Positions 6,039-11,654 of a stretch of 11,654 nt of DNA are shown here, piece after piece. Source of the DNA: DATBED01 sp036276195 (GTDB lineage: Bacteria; Patescibacteriota; Saccharimonadia; Saccharimonadales; UBA4665); assembly GCA_036276195.1 (NCBI GenBank), contig DATBED010000067.1:1-11654 (forward strand), read 5' to 3'. Position numbers and translations under genes: made by a program. Each line of letters opens with the position of its first letter. Position 1 is the first letter of the stretch. Under the pieces are notes generated by a model. That model did not search any database. It was not told the DNA's origin and was given only the letters and a program-made list of their open reading frames with translations.

Positions 6039-7298
6039 ATGCGGCCAATTTACAGGAATTCTTCACCACAGGGGCGCAAACCACCGCGCTTTACCGAGCT
6101 AAACCTAGGCCGCAAACACCGGCCGGATTACTGGCTGTTAGTGTGGTGCGCCGCGCTGCTAGTCATTGGGTTAATGGTAGTCTATGCTATCAGTCCGGCT
6201 TTGGCGGCCTCGCACAGCGTTGGCAATAGCTACTACGTTAATAAGCAGCTGATTGCCATTGGGCTTAGCCTGGTGGCTTTTACGATGACCGCCCGGGTGC
6301 CACTAAAGTGGTGGCGCCAAGCCTATAAACCGCTACTAGTGGTGGCTGGATTAGCGACGCTTTTGGCGATGGTGCTGCCAGTTAACCCGGCTTATCCGGC
6401 CCATCGCTGGGTACGCTTGGGCGGTTTTTCGTTTCAATCGGTTGAATTGGTTAAATTTGCGGTAATGCTGTGGCTGGCCGGTTTCTTAGCAGAGCGACTT
6501 CGCCAGGGAACCATAACCGATATGAACGCCACCCTGAAACCGCTAATAATAGCCCTGATTGGTATTGGCGTGGTAGTGGCCGGGGTGCAGAGCGATCTCG
6601 GCTCTACCGGTGTAATTGTGGCCATGATGGGCACTATGGCCTTTGTGGCCGGACTGCCGTTGGGCCGCATTATGGCGATTGGCGGCATCGTCTGCATTGG
6701 CTTAATTTTGGCTATTTCGGCTTCGCCTTACCGGCGGGCTCGCCTTGAAACCTACTTGCACCCTGCAGCGAATTGTCAGAGTACCGGTTACCAAGCTTGT
6801 CAGGCGCTGATCGCTGTTGGTTCTGGCGGCATGGTCGGCTTGGGGTTGGGCTCCAGTGTGCAGGCTTACGGTTACCAGCCTGAGGCAGCTAACGACTCCA
6901 TCTTTGCTATTTATGCCGAGCAGTTCGGCTTTGTCGGTAGTATTGTGCTGCTGGGGGTATTCGTGGCCTTCTTCTCGCGTTTTAAGATGGTGGCCGAGCG
7001 TTTGGGCGACGATTACAGCCGGATGGTGGTAGTAGGAGTGCTCGCCTGGTTGAGTACCCAGGCATTGATCAATATCGGCGCCATGCTCGGCCTGTTGCCG
7101 CTGAAGGGCATAACGCTGCCGTTTATCAGTTATGGCGGCACCAGCGTAGTCTTTGCCGCCGCGGCTGTTGGACTAGTCTTTCAGGCTTCGCAATATGCCG
7201 CTTACGTGACACCACGAGTGGCTGCCAAGGCTGCGGAATCAAACCTGGCTGGCCGCAGTTTTAGCGAGAGGCGCTTACGGAGGGCTGAGTATTCGTGA
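6039..7298 (+). CDS. ftsW: FtsW, SEDS-family septal peptidoglycan polymerase
   Basis: FtsW polymerises lipid II into glycan strands at the division site, paired with FtsI. The 419-residue protein has a basic cytoplasmic tail (1-30), then about ten membrane segments. SEDS signatures are RWVRLGGFSFQSVELVKF (123-140), QSDLGST (184-190), PEAANDSIFA (281-290) with Asp286 at the position of the catalytic aspartate, and NIGAMLGLLPLKGITLPFIS (345-364) followed by YGGTS. The usual DF after the variable residues is DS here, but the aspartate is kept. RodA is the close alternative; the place between mraY and murG favours FtsW. It lies 4 bases after the mraY stop with no clear Shine-Dalgarno site, and its stop overlaps the murG start, so coupled translation with both neighbours is likely. 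Confidence 0.94.
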   Translation: MRPIYRNSSPQGRKPPRFTELNLGRKHRPDYWLLVWCAALLVIGLMVVYAISPALAASHSVGNSYYVNKQLIAIGLSLVAFTMTARVPLKWWRQAYKPLLVVAGLATLLAMVLPVNPAYPAHRWVRLGGFSFQSVELVKFAVMLWLAGFLAERLRQGTITDMNATLKPLIIALIGIGVVVAGVQSDLGSTGVIVAMMGTMAFVAGLPLGRIMAIGGIVCIGLILAISASPYRRARLETYLHPAANCQSTGYQACQALIAVGSGGMVGLGLGSSVQAYGYQPEAANDSIFAIYAEQFGFVGSIVLLGVFVAFFSRFKMVAERLGDDYSRMVVVGVLAWLSTQALINIGAMLGLLPLKGITLPFISYGGTSVVFAAAAVGLVFQASQYAAYVTPRVAAKAAESNLAGRSFSERRLRRAEYS

Positions 7299-8479
7299 GC
7301 CACAGCCAACCGACCATTGTGTTAACAGGCGGCGGCTCGGGCGGCCATATCACGCCACTGCTGGCCGTGGCAACCGAATTGAAGCGCCTTAAACCCGAGG
7401 CGCGGCTAATTTACATCGGTCAAAAGGGCGACAACTTGGCAGACATTCCGGCCCACGATCCGCACATCGACGAAGTTTACTTGGTCCGGGCAGGCAAGTT
7501 TCGCCGCTTCCATGGTGAGGGGTTGAAGCAAGTGCTCGACTTGCCGACGCTTCTTAAGAATGTCCGCGATTCTGGCTACGTGCTGGCCGGCCTTTACCAA
7601 AGCTATAGGCTGCTGAAGCGGCTCTGTCCGGACGTTATTTTTATCAAAGGTGGTTATATCGGCGTGCCGGTCGGGCTAGCGGCTGCACGGCTGCACCTAA
7701 ACTATATCACTCACGATTCCGATGCTTTGCCGGGCCTGGCCAATCGGATTATCGCCCGTTGGGCCAGCCTACATGCCGTGGCGTTACCAGAAGAGGTTTA
7801 CCATTATCCGGCCGCTAAAACCGTGACCACCGGCATTCCACTGCAAGCTGGCTTCGTACCGGTTACCGATAAGCTCAAGGCTCAATATCGCCAGGAAATC
7901 AAGCTACCAGCCAAGGCCAAACTGCTGTTTGCCATTGGCGGTGGGCTAGGGGCGCAGCGGGTAAACATTGCCTTTGCCGAAGCCCTGCCGCACCTTTTGG
8001 AGGAGGTTGACGATTTACATGTGATCCAGAGTGTGGGACGGGCTAATGAAGCTCAGATCAAACAATTCTATGAAGAGAATCTTACAACGAATCAACAGGG
8101 GAGGGTGAGTGTCTTTGGCTACATCGACGACGTTTTTCGTTATAGCGGTGCGGCCGATATTATAGTCACCAGGGCAGGGGCGACCAATCTGGCCGAATTC
8201 GCCCTGCAGGGTAAGGCCTGCATTGTGGTGCCTAACCCGTTCCTTACTGGCGGCCATCAACTCAAAAATGCCGAATACTTGGCCGCCAAACAAGCGGCAG
8301 TGATCCTTGACGAAAATGATCTGCTGGAAGACCCCAACCGTCTAGCTAAACATGTCAGCGATCTGCTTAAGCAGCCAGCCAAACGCCAAGCTCTGGCTAA
8401 AAGTCTGGCCGAATTCGCCCAACCCCAAGCTACTAGTAAATTGGCCCAATTAATACTGGAACAGATCCCCACCCAATGA
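7295..8479 (+). CDS. murG: MurG, UDP-GlcNAc:lipid I N-acetylglucosamine transferase
   Basis: MurG adds GlcNAc to lipid I on the inner membrane face, making lipid II for FtsW. The start is GTG at 7295, overlapping the ftsW stop in GTGA, with GGAGG at 7279-7283, one of the few good ribosome binding sites here. The 394-residue protein is a two-domain GT-B enzyme. Motifs are GGGSGGH (12-18), the acceptor-side GGYIGVPVGLAA (119-130), THDSDALPGLANR (139-151), AIGGGLGAQR (213-222), the UDP-GlcNAc-site RAGATNLAE (293-301) and GGHQLKNA (319-326). Two departures stand out: the usual HEQN is HDSD (140-143), and GGSQGA is GGLGA. The chain is some 35-40 residues longer than typical, mostly between residues 45 and 105. 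The first domain is otherwise intact and position supports function. Confidence 0.94.
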   Translation: MSHSQPTIVLTGGGSGGHITPLLAVATELKRLKPEARLIYIGQKGDNLADIPAHDPHIDEVYLVRAGKFRRFHGEGLKQVLDLPTLLKNVRDSGYVLAGLYQSYRLLKRLCPDVIFIKGGYIGVPVGLAAARLHLNYITHDSDALPGLANRIIARWASLHAVALPEEVYHYPAAKTVTTGIPLQAGFVPVTDKLKAQYRQEIKLPAKAKLLFAIGGGLGAQRVNIAFAEALPHLLEEVDDLHVIQSVGRANEAQIKQFYEENLTTNQQGRVSVFGYIDDVFRYSGAADIIVTRAGATNLAEFALQGKACIVVPNPFLTGGHQLKNAEYLAAKQAAVILDENDLLEDPNRLAKHVSDLLKQPAKRQALAKSLAEFAQPQATSKLAQLILEQIPTQ

Positions 8480-9375
8480 GATTACGCAGACGCCAAGCCC
8501 AAACCGGACGGCAAAGGATCATTAATGAGCAGCCGGCCCAAACACCGACCACCTTTTCTTACGCCAATAGCCCTAGGCAGCCCGGTGCAAAGTCAGCCGA
8601 AAGTCGTACTCCACCACAGGGGCGCCTTTGGCTAAAGCGGCTTGGGCTGCTGGTTTTCTTGGTGGCCATGACTGCCTTGGCTGTCAATACAATCAGTTTA
8701 ACGCCCTCTGCCAAGGTGGTATCGCTGGCGACAGGCGATAGCCAATCTTTCCTAAGGCCAGACAGCTATTATGAGCCAATCATTAACAAGTTGTTGGCAA
8801 GTTCCATCTGGAACCGCAACAAAATTACCCTCAACACCGACCAAATTAACCATCAGTTGTTGAGCCGGTTTCCCGAAATAAGCAGTGCTAGTGTAACTGT
8901 GCCATTAGCTGGCCATCAGCCGACTGTTTACATACAGCCGGCGCAGCCAGTGCTAATATTGGCCGCCAGCAATGGCTCGTTTGTGGTAGATGCTTCAGGC
9001 AGAGCCCTTTTAAACGCTGCCAGCGCCGCCCAACCCTTTAAGGGTCTGCCGACTTTGACCGATCAAAGCAGTTTAAATGTAAGCCTAGACCATCAGGCTT
9101 TGCCGGCCGATAACGTAAAGTTTATACGAGTGGTACTGGCGGAACTGGCAGCCAAACAGTATCAAGTGGCTTCCATGGTACTACCCCCGGCCAGCAGCGA
9201 GCTGGATGTTTACCCGGCAGGGCAGCCCTACTTTATAAAGTTTAATTTGCAGAATAATGACGCCCGGCAGCAAGCCGGGACCTTTTTGGCGTTGGCCGTT
9301 AGCCTGAAGCAGCAGAACATCACACCGACCCAGTACATTGATGTACGCGTAGACGGCCGAGCATATTATAAGTAA
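8476..9375 (+). CDS. ftsQ: FtsQ/DivIB division protein
   Basis: FtsQ is a bitopic membrane protein that joins FtsL and FtsB in the complex that holds back and then releases FtsW-FtsI. It starts at an ATG overlapping the murG stop (ATGA), so translation is probably coupled. The 299-residue protein has a long, basic, Pro/Gln-rich cytoplasmic tail (1-52), one membrane segment (about 53-73) and an extracytoplasmic part. That part begins with a POTRA-like region (about 76-155, with ISSASVTVPLAGHQPTVYIQ) and then a beta-rich domain including FVVDASGRAL (169-178), the family pattern V-D-x-x-G. It ends with YIDVRVDGRAYYK, the usual final strand. Overall conservation is low, as is normal for FtsQ, and the call rests on topology, these motifs and place. 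It is the last gene of the cluster in the window. Confidence 0.88.
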   Translation: MRLRRRQAQTGRQRIINEQPAQTPTTFSYANSPRQPGAKSAESRTPPQGRLWLKRLGLLVFLVAMTALAVNTISLTPSAKVVSLATGDSQSFLRPDSYYEPIINKLLASSIWNRNKITLNTDQINHQLLSRFPEISSASVTVPLAGHQPTVYIQPAQPVLILAASNGSFVVDASGRALLNAASAAQPFKGLPTLTDQSSLNVSLDHQALPADNVKFIRVVLAELAAKQYQVASMVLPPASSELDVYPAGQPYFIKFNLQNNDARQQAGTFLALAVSLKQQNITPTQYIDVRVDGRAYYK

Positions 9376-9393
9376 CCCCCACTATTACCCCGC

Positions 9394-9411
9394 CTGTTCG
9401 TAAAATGTTCA
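9394..9411 (+). repeat. 18-bp direct repeat, left copy (16/18 match with 9949-9966)
   Basis: CTGTTCGTAAAATGTTCA here and CTGTTCGCAAAATGTTTA at 9949-9966 differ at two positions. They lie 555 bp apart at the two ends of the gene-free stretch between ftsQ and the NYN pseudogene. Confidence 0.55.
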
Positions 9412-9712
9412 ACACCCGTGCTAAGTCAGAGACCTAGAAAAAACTATATAAACATACTTAGTAAGGCAAAAGTCAAATTTTTTTATATTTGAGCAGGAAA
9501 GGCAGGGGACCAATTAATTTGTAACATACTGCTAAAAAGCGGTATTTTCACGGTATTCCTGTGGAAAAGTCAAATAGTGCCATAAATCACAACCAGACAC
9601 TAGGGCTTAATCGTAAGTGGTATGACGCAACAGAACCAAAGTCTAAAGCAGTGGTTAAATAACGAGTAGCATCAGCCAAAACGTAAGTGAACCCATGAAC
9701 TTATGGAACAGT

Positions 9713-9727
9713 CCCCTGCAGCAGGGG
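9713..9727. other. Compact GC-rich hairpin
   Basis: CCCCTG and CAGGGG form a 6-bp perfect stem around a 3-base loop (CAG). No T run follows on either strand, so it is not a standard terminator. It lies in otherwise AT-rich non-coding DNA. Confidence 0.5.
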
Positions 9728-9752
9728 TATCAGCAATCATCTATAAAACTAA

Positions 9753-9932
9753 ATGCCACGTCGCAAAATATACATTGTACGACGTCATGTCTATGACGCG
9801 ATTGAGTGCTCTTGCCCAACCACTCCACCAAAATATTTCTGCCCCACGTTTTTTACGCCAAGCTTTTTGCTAAACCCTGGCTACCTGCCCGACCTTAGAC
9901 ATAGCAAAGCTAGACTTGCTCTTCACCCATAA
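9753..9932 (+). CDS. Doubtful 59-residue ORF with leaderless-type promoter spacing
   Basis: The frame runs from ATG 9753 to TAA 9930-9932, with a product beginning MPRRKIYIVRRHVYDAIEC. It is basic at the N-terminus, has three cysteines (residues 19, 21, 30) and is Pro/Phe-rich in the middle. I do not recognise it. No ribosome binding site is present, but TATAAA (9742-9747) ends 5 bases before the ATG, the same spacing as at ftsL; no good -35 is visible. Overlapping inverted repeats ACGTCG/CGACGT (9758-9763, 9780-9785) and CGTCAT/ATGACG (9783-9788, 9793-9798) lie in its first codons. The odd composition and lack of predicted domains make chance or a gene remnant the more likely reading. Confidence 0.2.
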   Translation: MPRRKIYIVRRHVYDAIECSCPTTPPKYFCPTFFTPSFLLNPGYLPDLRHSKARLALHP

Positions 9933-9948
9933 TACTGCCCACCATCCA

Positions 9949-9966
9949 CTGTTCGCAAAATGTTTA
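9949..9966 (+). repeat. 18-bp direct repeat, right copy
   Basis: This is the partner of 9394-9411. It ends 30 bases before the reconstructed start of the NYN pseudogene. Confidence 0.55.
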
Positions 9967-9996
9967 CTAATCAATATACTAAATTGTTGCTGTAGG

Positions 9997-10537
9997 ATGT
10001 CTCTATTAGTAACATTGCCTATATTGATGGCCAAAACCTGCACCTGGGTACAACTAAAGTTGAGCCAAGCTGGTCGGTAGATCATCTTGTGCGCTTTCGT
10101 ATTTACCTTAATCAGAAATATAACGTTGAGCGAGCCTATTACTATCTTGGTTACTGCAAGAGGGCTCAAACTTTGAAAAACTTTACGAAACAATCCAGTC
10201 TGCCGGCTTTATCTTAGTTTTTCGTGAGCATAACAGCGCTATGCTCGGTAAAAAGAAGGGTAATGTAGACGCTGATATTATCTTTTCAATTATGAAACGC
10301 CTGTACACCAAAGATGAGTTTGATAAGATTGTGCTAGTTTCGGGCGACGGCGAATACAAGATGTTGGTAGACTTTCTGATTGAAGAGGGCAGATTTGAAA
10401 AGATACTCTTCCCTAACCGCCGCTACCGTTCATCACTTTACAAGTCATTATCGCACACATATTTTTCTTCCCTTGATGACCCAGACATCAAGCAAAAGAT
10501 CGAGAATAAAAAAGAGAAGGGAGCCTTAGGTAATTAG
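9997..10537 (+). pseudogene. Frameshifted NYN-domain (PIN-like, LabA/DUF88-type) nuclease gene
   Basis: NYN-domain proteins are PIN-like metal-dependent ribonucleases with conserved aspartates. Read across frames, this stretch gives a nearly complete NYN domain: SNIAYIDGQNLHLG (from 10008, Asp at 10026-10028), an ERAYYYLGYC strand (to 10157), FILVFREHNS, KKGNVDADI (Asp codons 10268-10270 and 10274-10276) and LVSGDGEY (Asp 10346-10348). No single frame covers it. The first part is in the frame of 10008 and has no ATG, GTG or TTG after an in-frame TAG at 9994-9996. ATG 9997 would be in frame if two bases (CT, 10003-10004) were removed. A second shift, one missing base at about 10158-10160, separates GYC from EGSNFEKLYE. 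An intact 98-codon piece (10241-10537) remains open but lacks the first catalytic aspartate. Decay is likely; sequencing error at one site is possible. Confidence 0.75.
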
Positions 10538-10555
10538 CCGTTCGGGGCTCTTCTC
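10508..10555 (-). terminator. Rho-independent terminator of the minus-strand regulator gene
   Basis: On the minus strand GAGAAGAGCCCC (plus 10555-10544) pairs with GGCTCCCTTCTC (10525-10514), imperfect in the middle, and is followed by six Ts (plus-strand A run 10508-10513). It lies 40 bases past the stop of the 10595 gene and overlaps the 3' end of the convergent NYN pseudogene. Confidence 0.7.
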
Positions 10556-10593
10556 GTCTTAATGCTTATAGTATAACGCCTCCCTTCACCGGC

Positions 10594-10605
10594 GTCAAGC
10601 TTGAC
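10594..10605. repeat. 12-bp perfect palindrome at the end of the regulator gene
   Basis: GTCAAGCTTGAC is a perfect palindrome that includes the TGA stop of the minus-strand gene. It may be a protein binding site or a chance by-product of the last codons. Confidence 0.35.
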
Positions 10606-11654
10606 CATTACGTAACTGATTTAATAGCGGTATTAAAGTTGGGTTAATGTGGCTCAAAATAGCTGAAGACTGTCTTGTATTGTCGTAGACCTTATCTAAA
10701 AGTATGCTGCATAGTTGTTGGGGCACATTATTACGAGTGCTGTATGCGTAATCAACTTCTCTAGCAAGTGTTTGGCTAATGGCTACTTGATATATGCCAA
10801 TCTGATTGGCTAGTGCCGGTTGGTTTATGTTGATACTTAGAAGCTTATGCATGAAAAAGATTAATTGGCTTACACGTACCGCGATAAACTTTTCACTAGG
10901 CCTCTCACTTTCTGGCAGGCCAACTATTCGAAGTAAATCTTCTTCAATAGTCCTAACTCTATCTTCTACATCAATCTCTTCAGGTTTTGCCTTTTTTAGG
11001 GGGATATCATTATTAGTCTGTGCGTCGACATTTAACCGTTTTGATTTTCTTTGCGGCGTCGGTGGTTTTACAAGGCGCTGGGCCACATCTTCAGGTATGC
11101 TGGTAGTTCCCTGTATTACCTCGCGAATGTCAGGAATAGTTTTTAGTTTTTCATAGGCACGTTTAAGTATAAAATCTACCCCTTGTCGAGTTATTCCTAG
11201 TTCTCTGGCTATCTGCTCTCCGTTTTTTGGCTCACTTTCGAGACCAATTTTAAGTGCAACAACCCTTGCTTCACGCTCTTTTAATAAACCCAGAGCATTC
11301 GTAATACCATAGTGAGGCAGCTCGCGTTCTACTACTGAGTGAGGGTCATTCGGTTCATCGGGAGCAATGTCATTGTCTTCGTTCCCACTAAAAACATCCT
11401 CAAAGGGTAAATGCTTTTTTCTGTGTTGTCTATAAGTGCGTATTGCTTCAACTGTAAAAGTAAAGCTACGAAATTGCAATAAATCTTCCGGTTCAACGAC
11501 TACCCCCAGTTTCATGGAAAGCCCCTCAATTGTATCTCTAACTGCATAATAATCCTGTACCCAGAGAGGTACACAAACGAGCTCTCCTTGGTCGGCAGTG
11601 CGTTTAGCCTCCCCGCCATTAACTTGTTGCTCACCATTAGATCTTTGCCTTCCT
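10595..11654 (-). CDS. Sigma-70 region 4-like DNA-binding protein with a second HTH (partial, start beyond the right edge or at 11515)
   Basis: The frame is open from the right edge to a TGA at 10597-10595: 352 residues in the window. The in-window ATG at 11515 would give 306 residues and has GAGGGG six bases upstream. However, the 46 codons before it read as coherent protein (LVCVPLWVQDYYAVRDTIEGLS joined to MKLGV), so I think the true start lies outside. Numbering from that ATG, residues 72-126 (LGLLKEREARVVALKIGL, then EQIARELGITRQGVDFIL) match sigma-70 region 4, the helix-turn-helix that reads the -35 element. A basic, Pro/Lys-rich linker (about 150-182) follows. A second helix-turn-helix is likely at 233-253 (ALANQIGIYQVAISQTLAREV). 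No sigma region 2 is visible in the part seen. A DNA-binding regulator is well supported; a true sigma factor is not established. Confidence 0.75.
   Translation of the reverse strand, partial: GRQRSNGEQQVNGGEAKRTADQGELVCVPLWVQDYYAVRDTIEGLSMKLGVVVEPEDLLQFRSFTFTVEAIRTYRQHRKKHLPFEDVFSGNEDNDIAPDEPNDPHSVVERELPHYGITNALGLLKEREARVVALKIGLESEPKNGEQIARELGITRQGVDFILKRAYEKLKTIPDIREVIQGTTSIPEDVAQRLVKPPTPQRKSKRLNVDAQTNNDIPLKKAKPEEIDVEDRVRTIEEDLLRIVGLPESERPSEKFIAVRVSQLIFFMHKLLSININQPALANQIGIYQVAISQTLAREVDYAYSTRNNVPQQLCSILLDKVYDNTRQSSAILSHINPTLIPLLNQLRNGQA

Larger units (their letters stand above)
9376..9996. other. 621-bp AT-rich intergenic region with small repeats, no convincing gene
   Basis: This separates the dcw cluster from the accessory genes. 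It contains a 6-bp inverted pair CTAAGT/ACTTAG (9421-9426, 9456-9461) followed by a run of seven Ts (9478-9484), a possible weak end for the ftsQ transcript. It also has an 11-bp direct repeat AAAAGTCAAAT (9468-9478, 9565-9575), the hairpins listed separately, and a doubtful 59-codon ORF (9753-9932). No tRNA or other known RNA gene was recognised. Composition differs from the GC-richer dcw genes. Confidence 0.5.

Noticed and set aside
9394..9411. GTTCG...GTTC as a LexA/SOS box
   Set aside because: The LexA boxes I know (GAAC-N4-GTTC) are inverted; here both half-sites face the same way.
9622..9669. 15-codon ORF MTQQNQSLKQWLNNE in the gap after ftsQ
   Set aside because: It is too short, has no ribosome binding site and no promoter at a telling distance; likely chance.
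9376..9996. Searched for tRNA, tmRNA, RNase P or CRISPR in the large gap
   Set aside because: No T-loop GTTCRA motif with matching stems, no tmRNA or RNase P signatures, and no regularly spaced repeats were seen.
9870..10193. 107-residue minus-strand ORF across the NYN pseudogene start
   Set aside because: The plus strand gives clear NYN motifs over the same bases, so the minus ORF is a shadow left open by AT-rich sequence.
10806..11156. 116-residue plus-strand ORF opposite the regulator gene
   Set aside because: It is a shadow of the minus-strand HTH protein; its Ser-rich translation is typical of antisense frames.

Overview
The window looks like a chromosomal piece from a Patescibacteria/CPR-type bacterium, most likely Saccharibacteria (TM7)-like. 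This is inferred from a short, divergent division and cell-wall (dcw) cluster, the near absence of Shine-Dalgarno sites with promoters set almost on the start codons, and the style of the accessory proteins. UGA is used as a stop (ftsW, murG and the right-hand regulator), which argues against the recoded Gracilibacteria/Absconditabacteria. No rRNA or tRNA gene was seen.

Layout. Positions 1-35 (minus) hold the first codons of a gene leaving the window, whose start resembles an IS30-type transposase. Next, on the plus strand, come a small exported protein of unknown function (186-605) and a strong Rho-independent terminator (671-699). From 823 to 9375 all genes are on the plus strand: mraZ, rsmH, ftsL-like, ftsI, mraY, ftsW, murG, ftsQ. 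The mraZ promoter carries two identical 9-bp boxes that fit autoregulation by MraZ. The left half of the cluster (mraZ to mraY) has long gaps, each with its own promoter next to the next start codon. The right half (mraY-ftsW-murG-ftsQ) is tightly packed, with 4-bp gaps or overlaps, and looks like one transcription unit.

How the genes work together. MraZ regulates the cluster and RsmH methylates 16S rRNA. MraY and MurG make lipid I and lipid II at the inner face of the membrane. FtsW polymerises lipid II and FtsI crosslinks it at the septum, with FtsL and FtsQ as the membrane scaffold that controls FtsW-FtsI. The usual neighbours murE, murF, murD, murC, ddl, ftsA and ftsZ are absent from the window.

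Positions 9376 to about 9996 are AT-richer with no convincing gene, only small inverted and direct repeats and two doubtful short ORFs. They are followed by a broken NYN-domain (PIN-like) nuclease gene with two apparent frameshifts (9997-10537). A convergent minus-strand gene follows (10595 to past the right edge). It encodes a sigma-70-region-4-like DNA-binding protein with a second helix-turn-helix, and is closed by a minus-strand terminator at 10508-10555.

I see no defence system, CRISPR array or complete mobile element. The most interesting points are the recurring leaderless-type promoters, the MraZ operator layout, the altered MurG HEQN motif, the two-HTH regulator and the decaying NYN gene.
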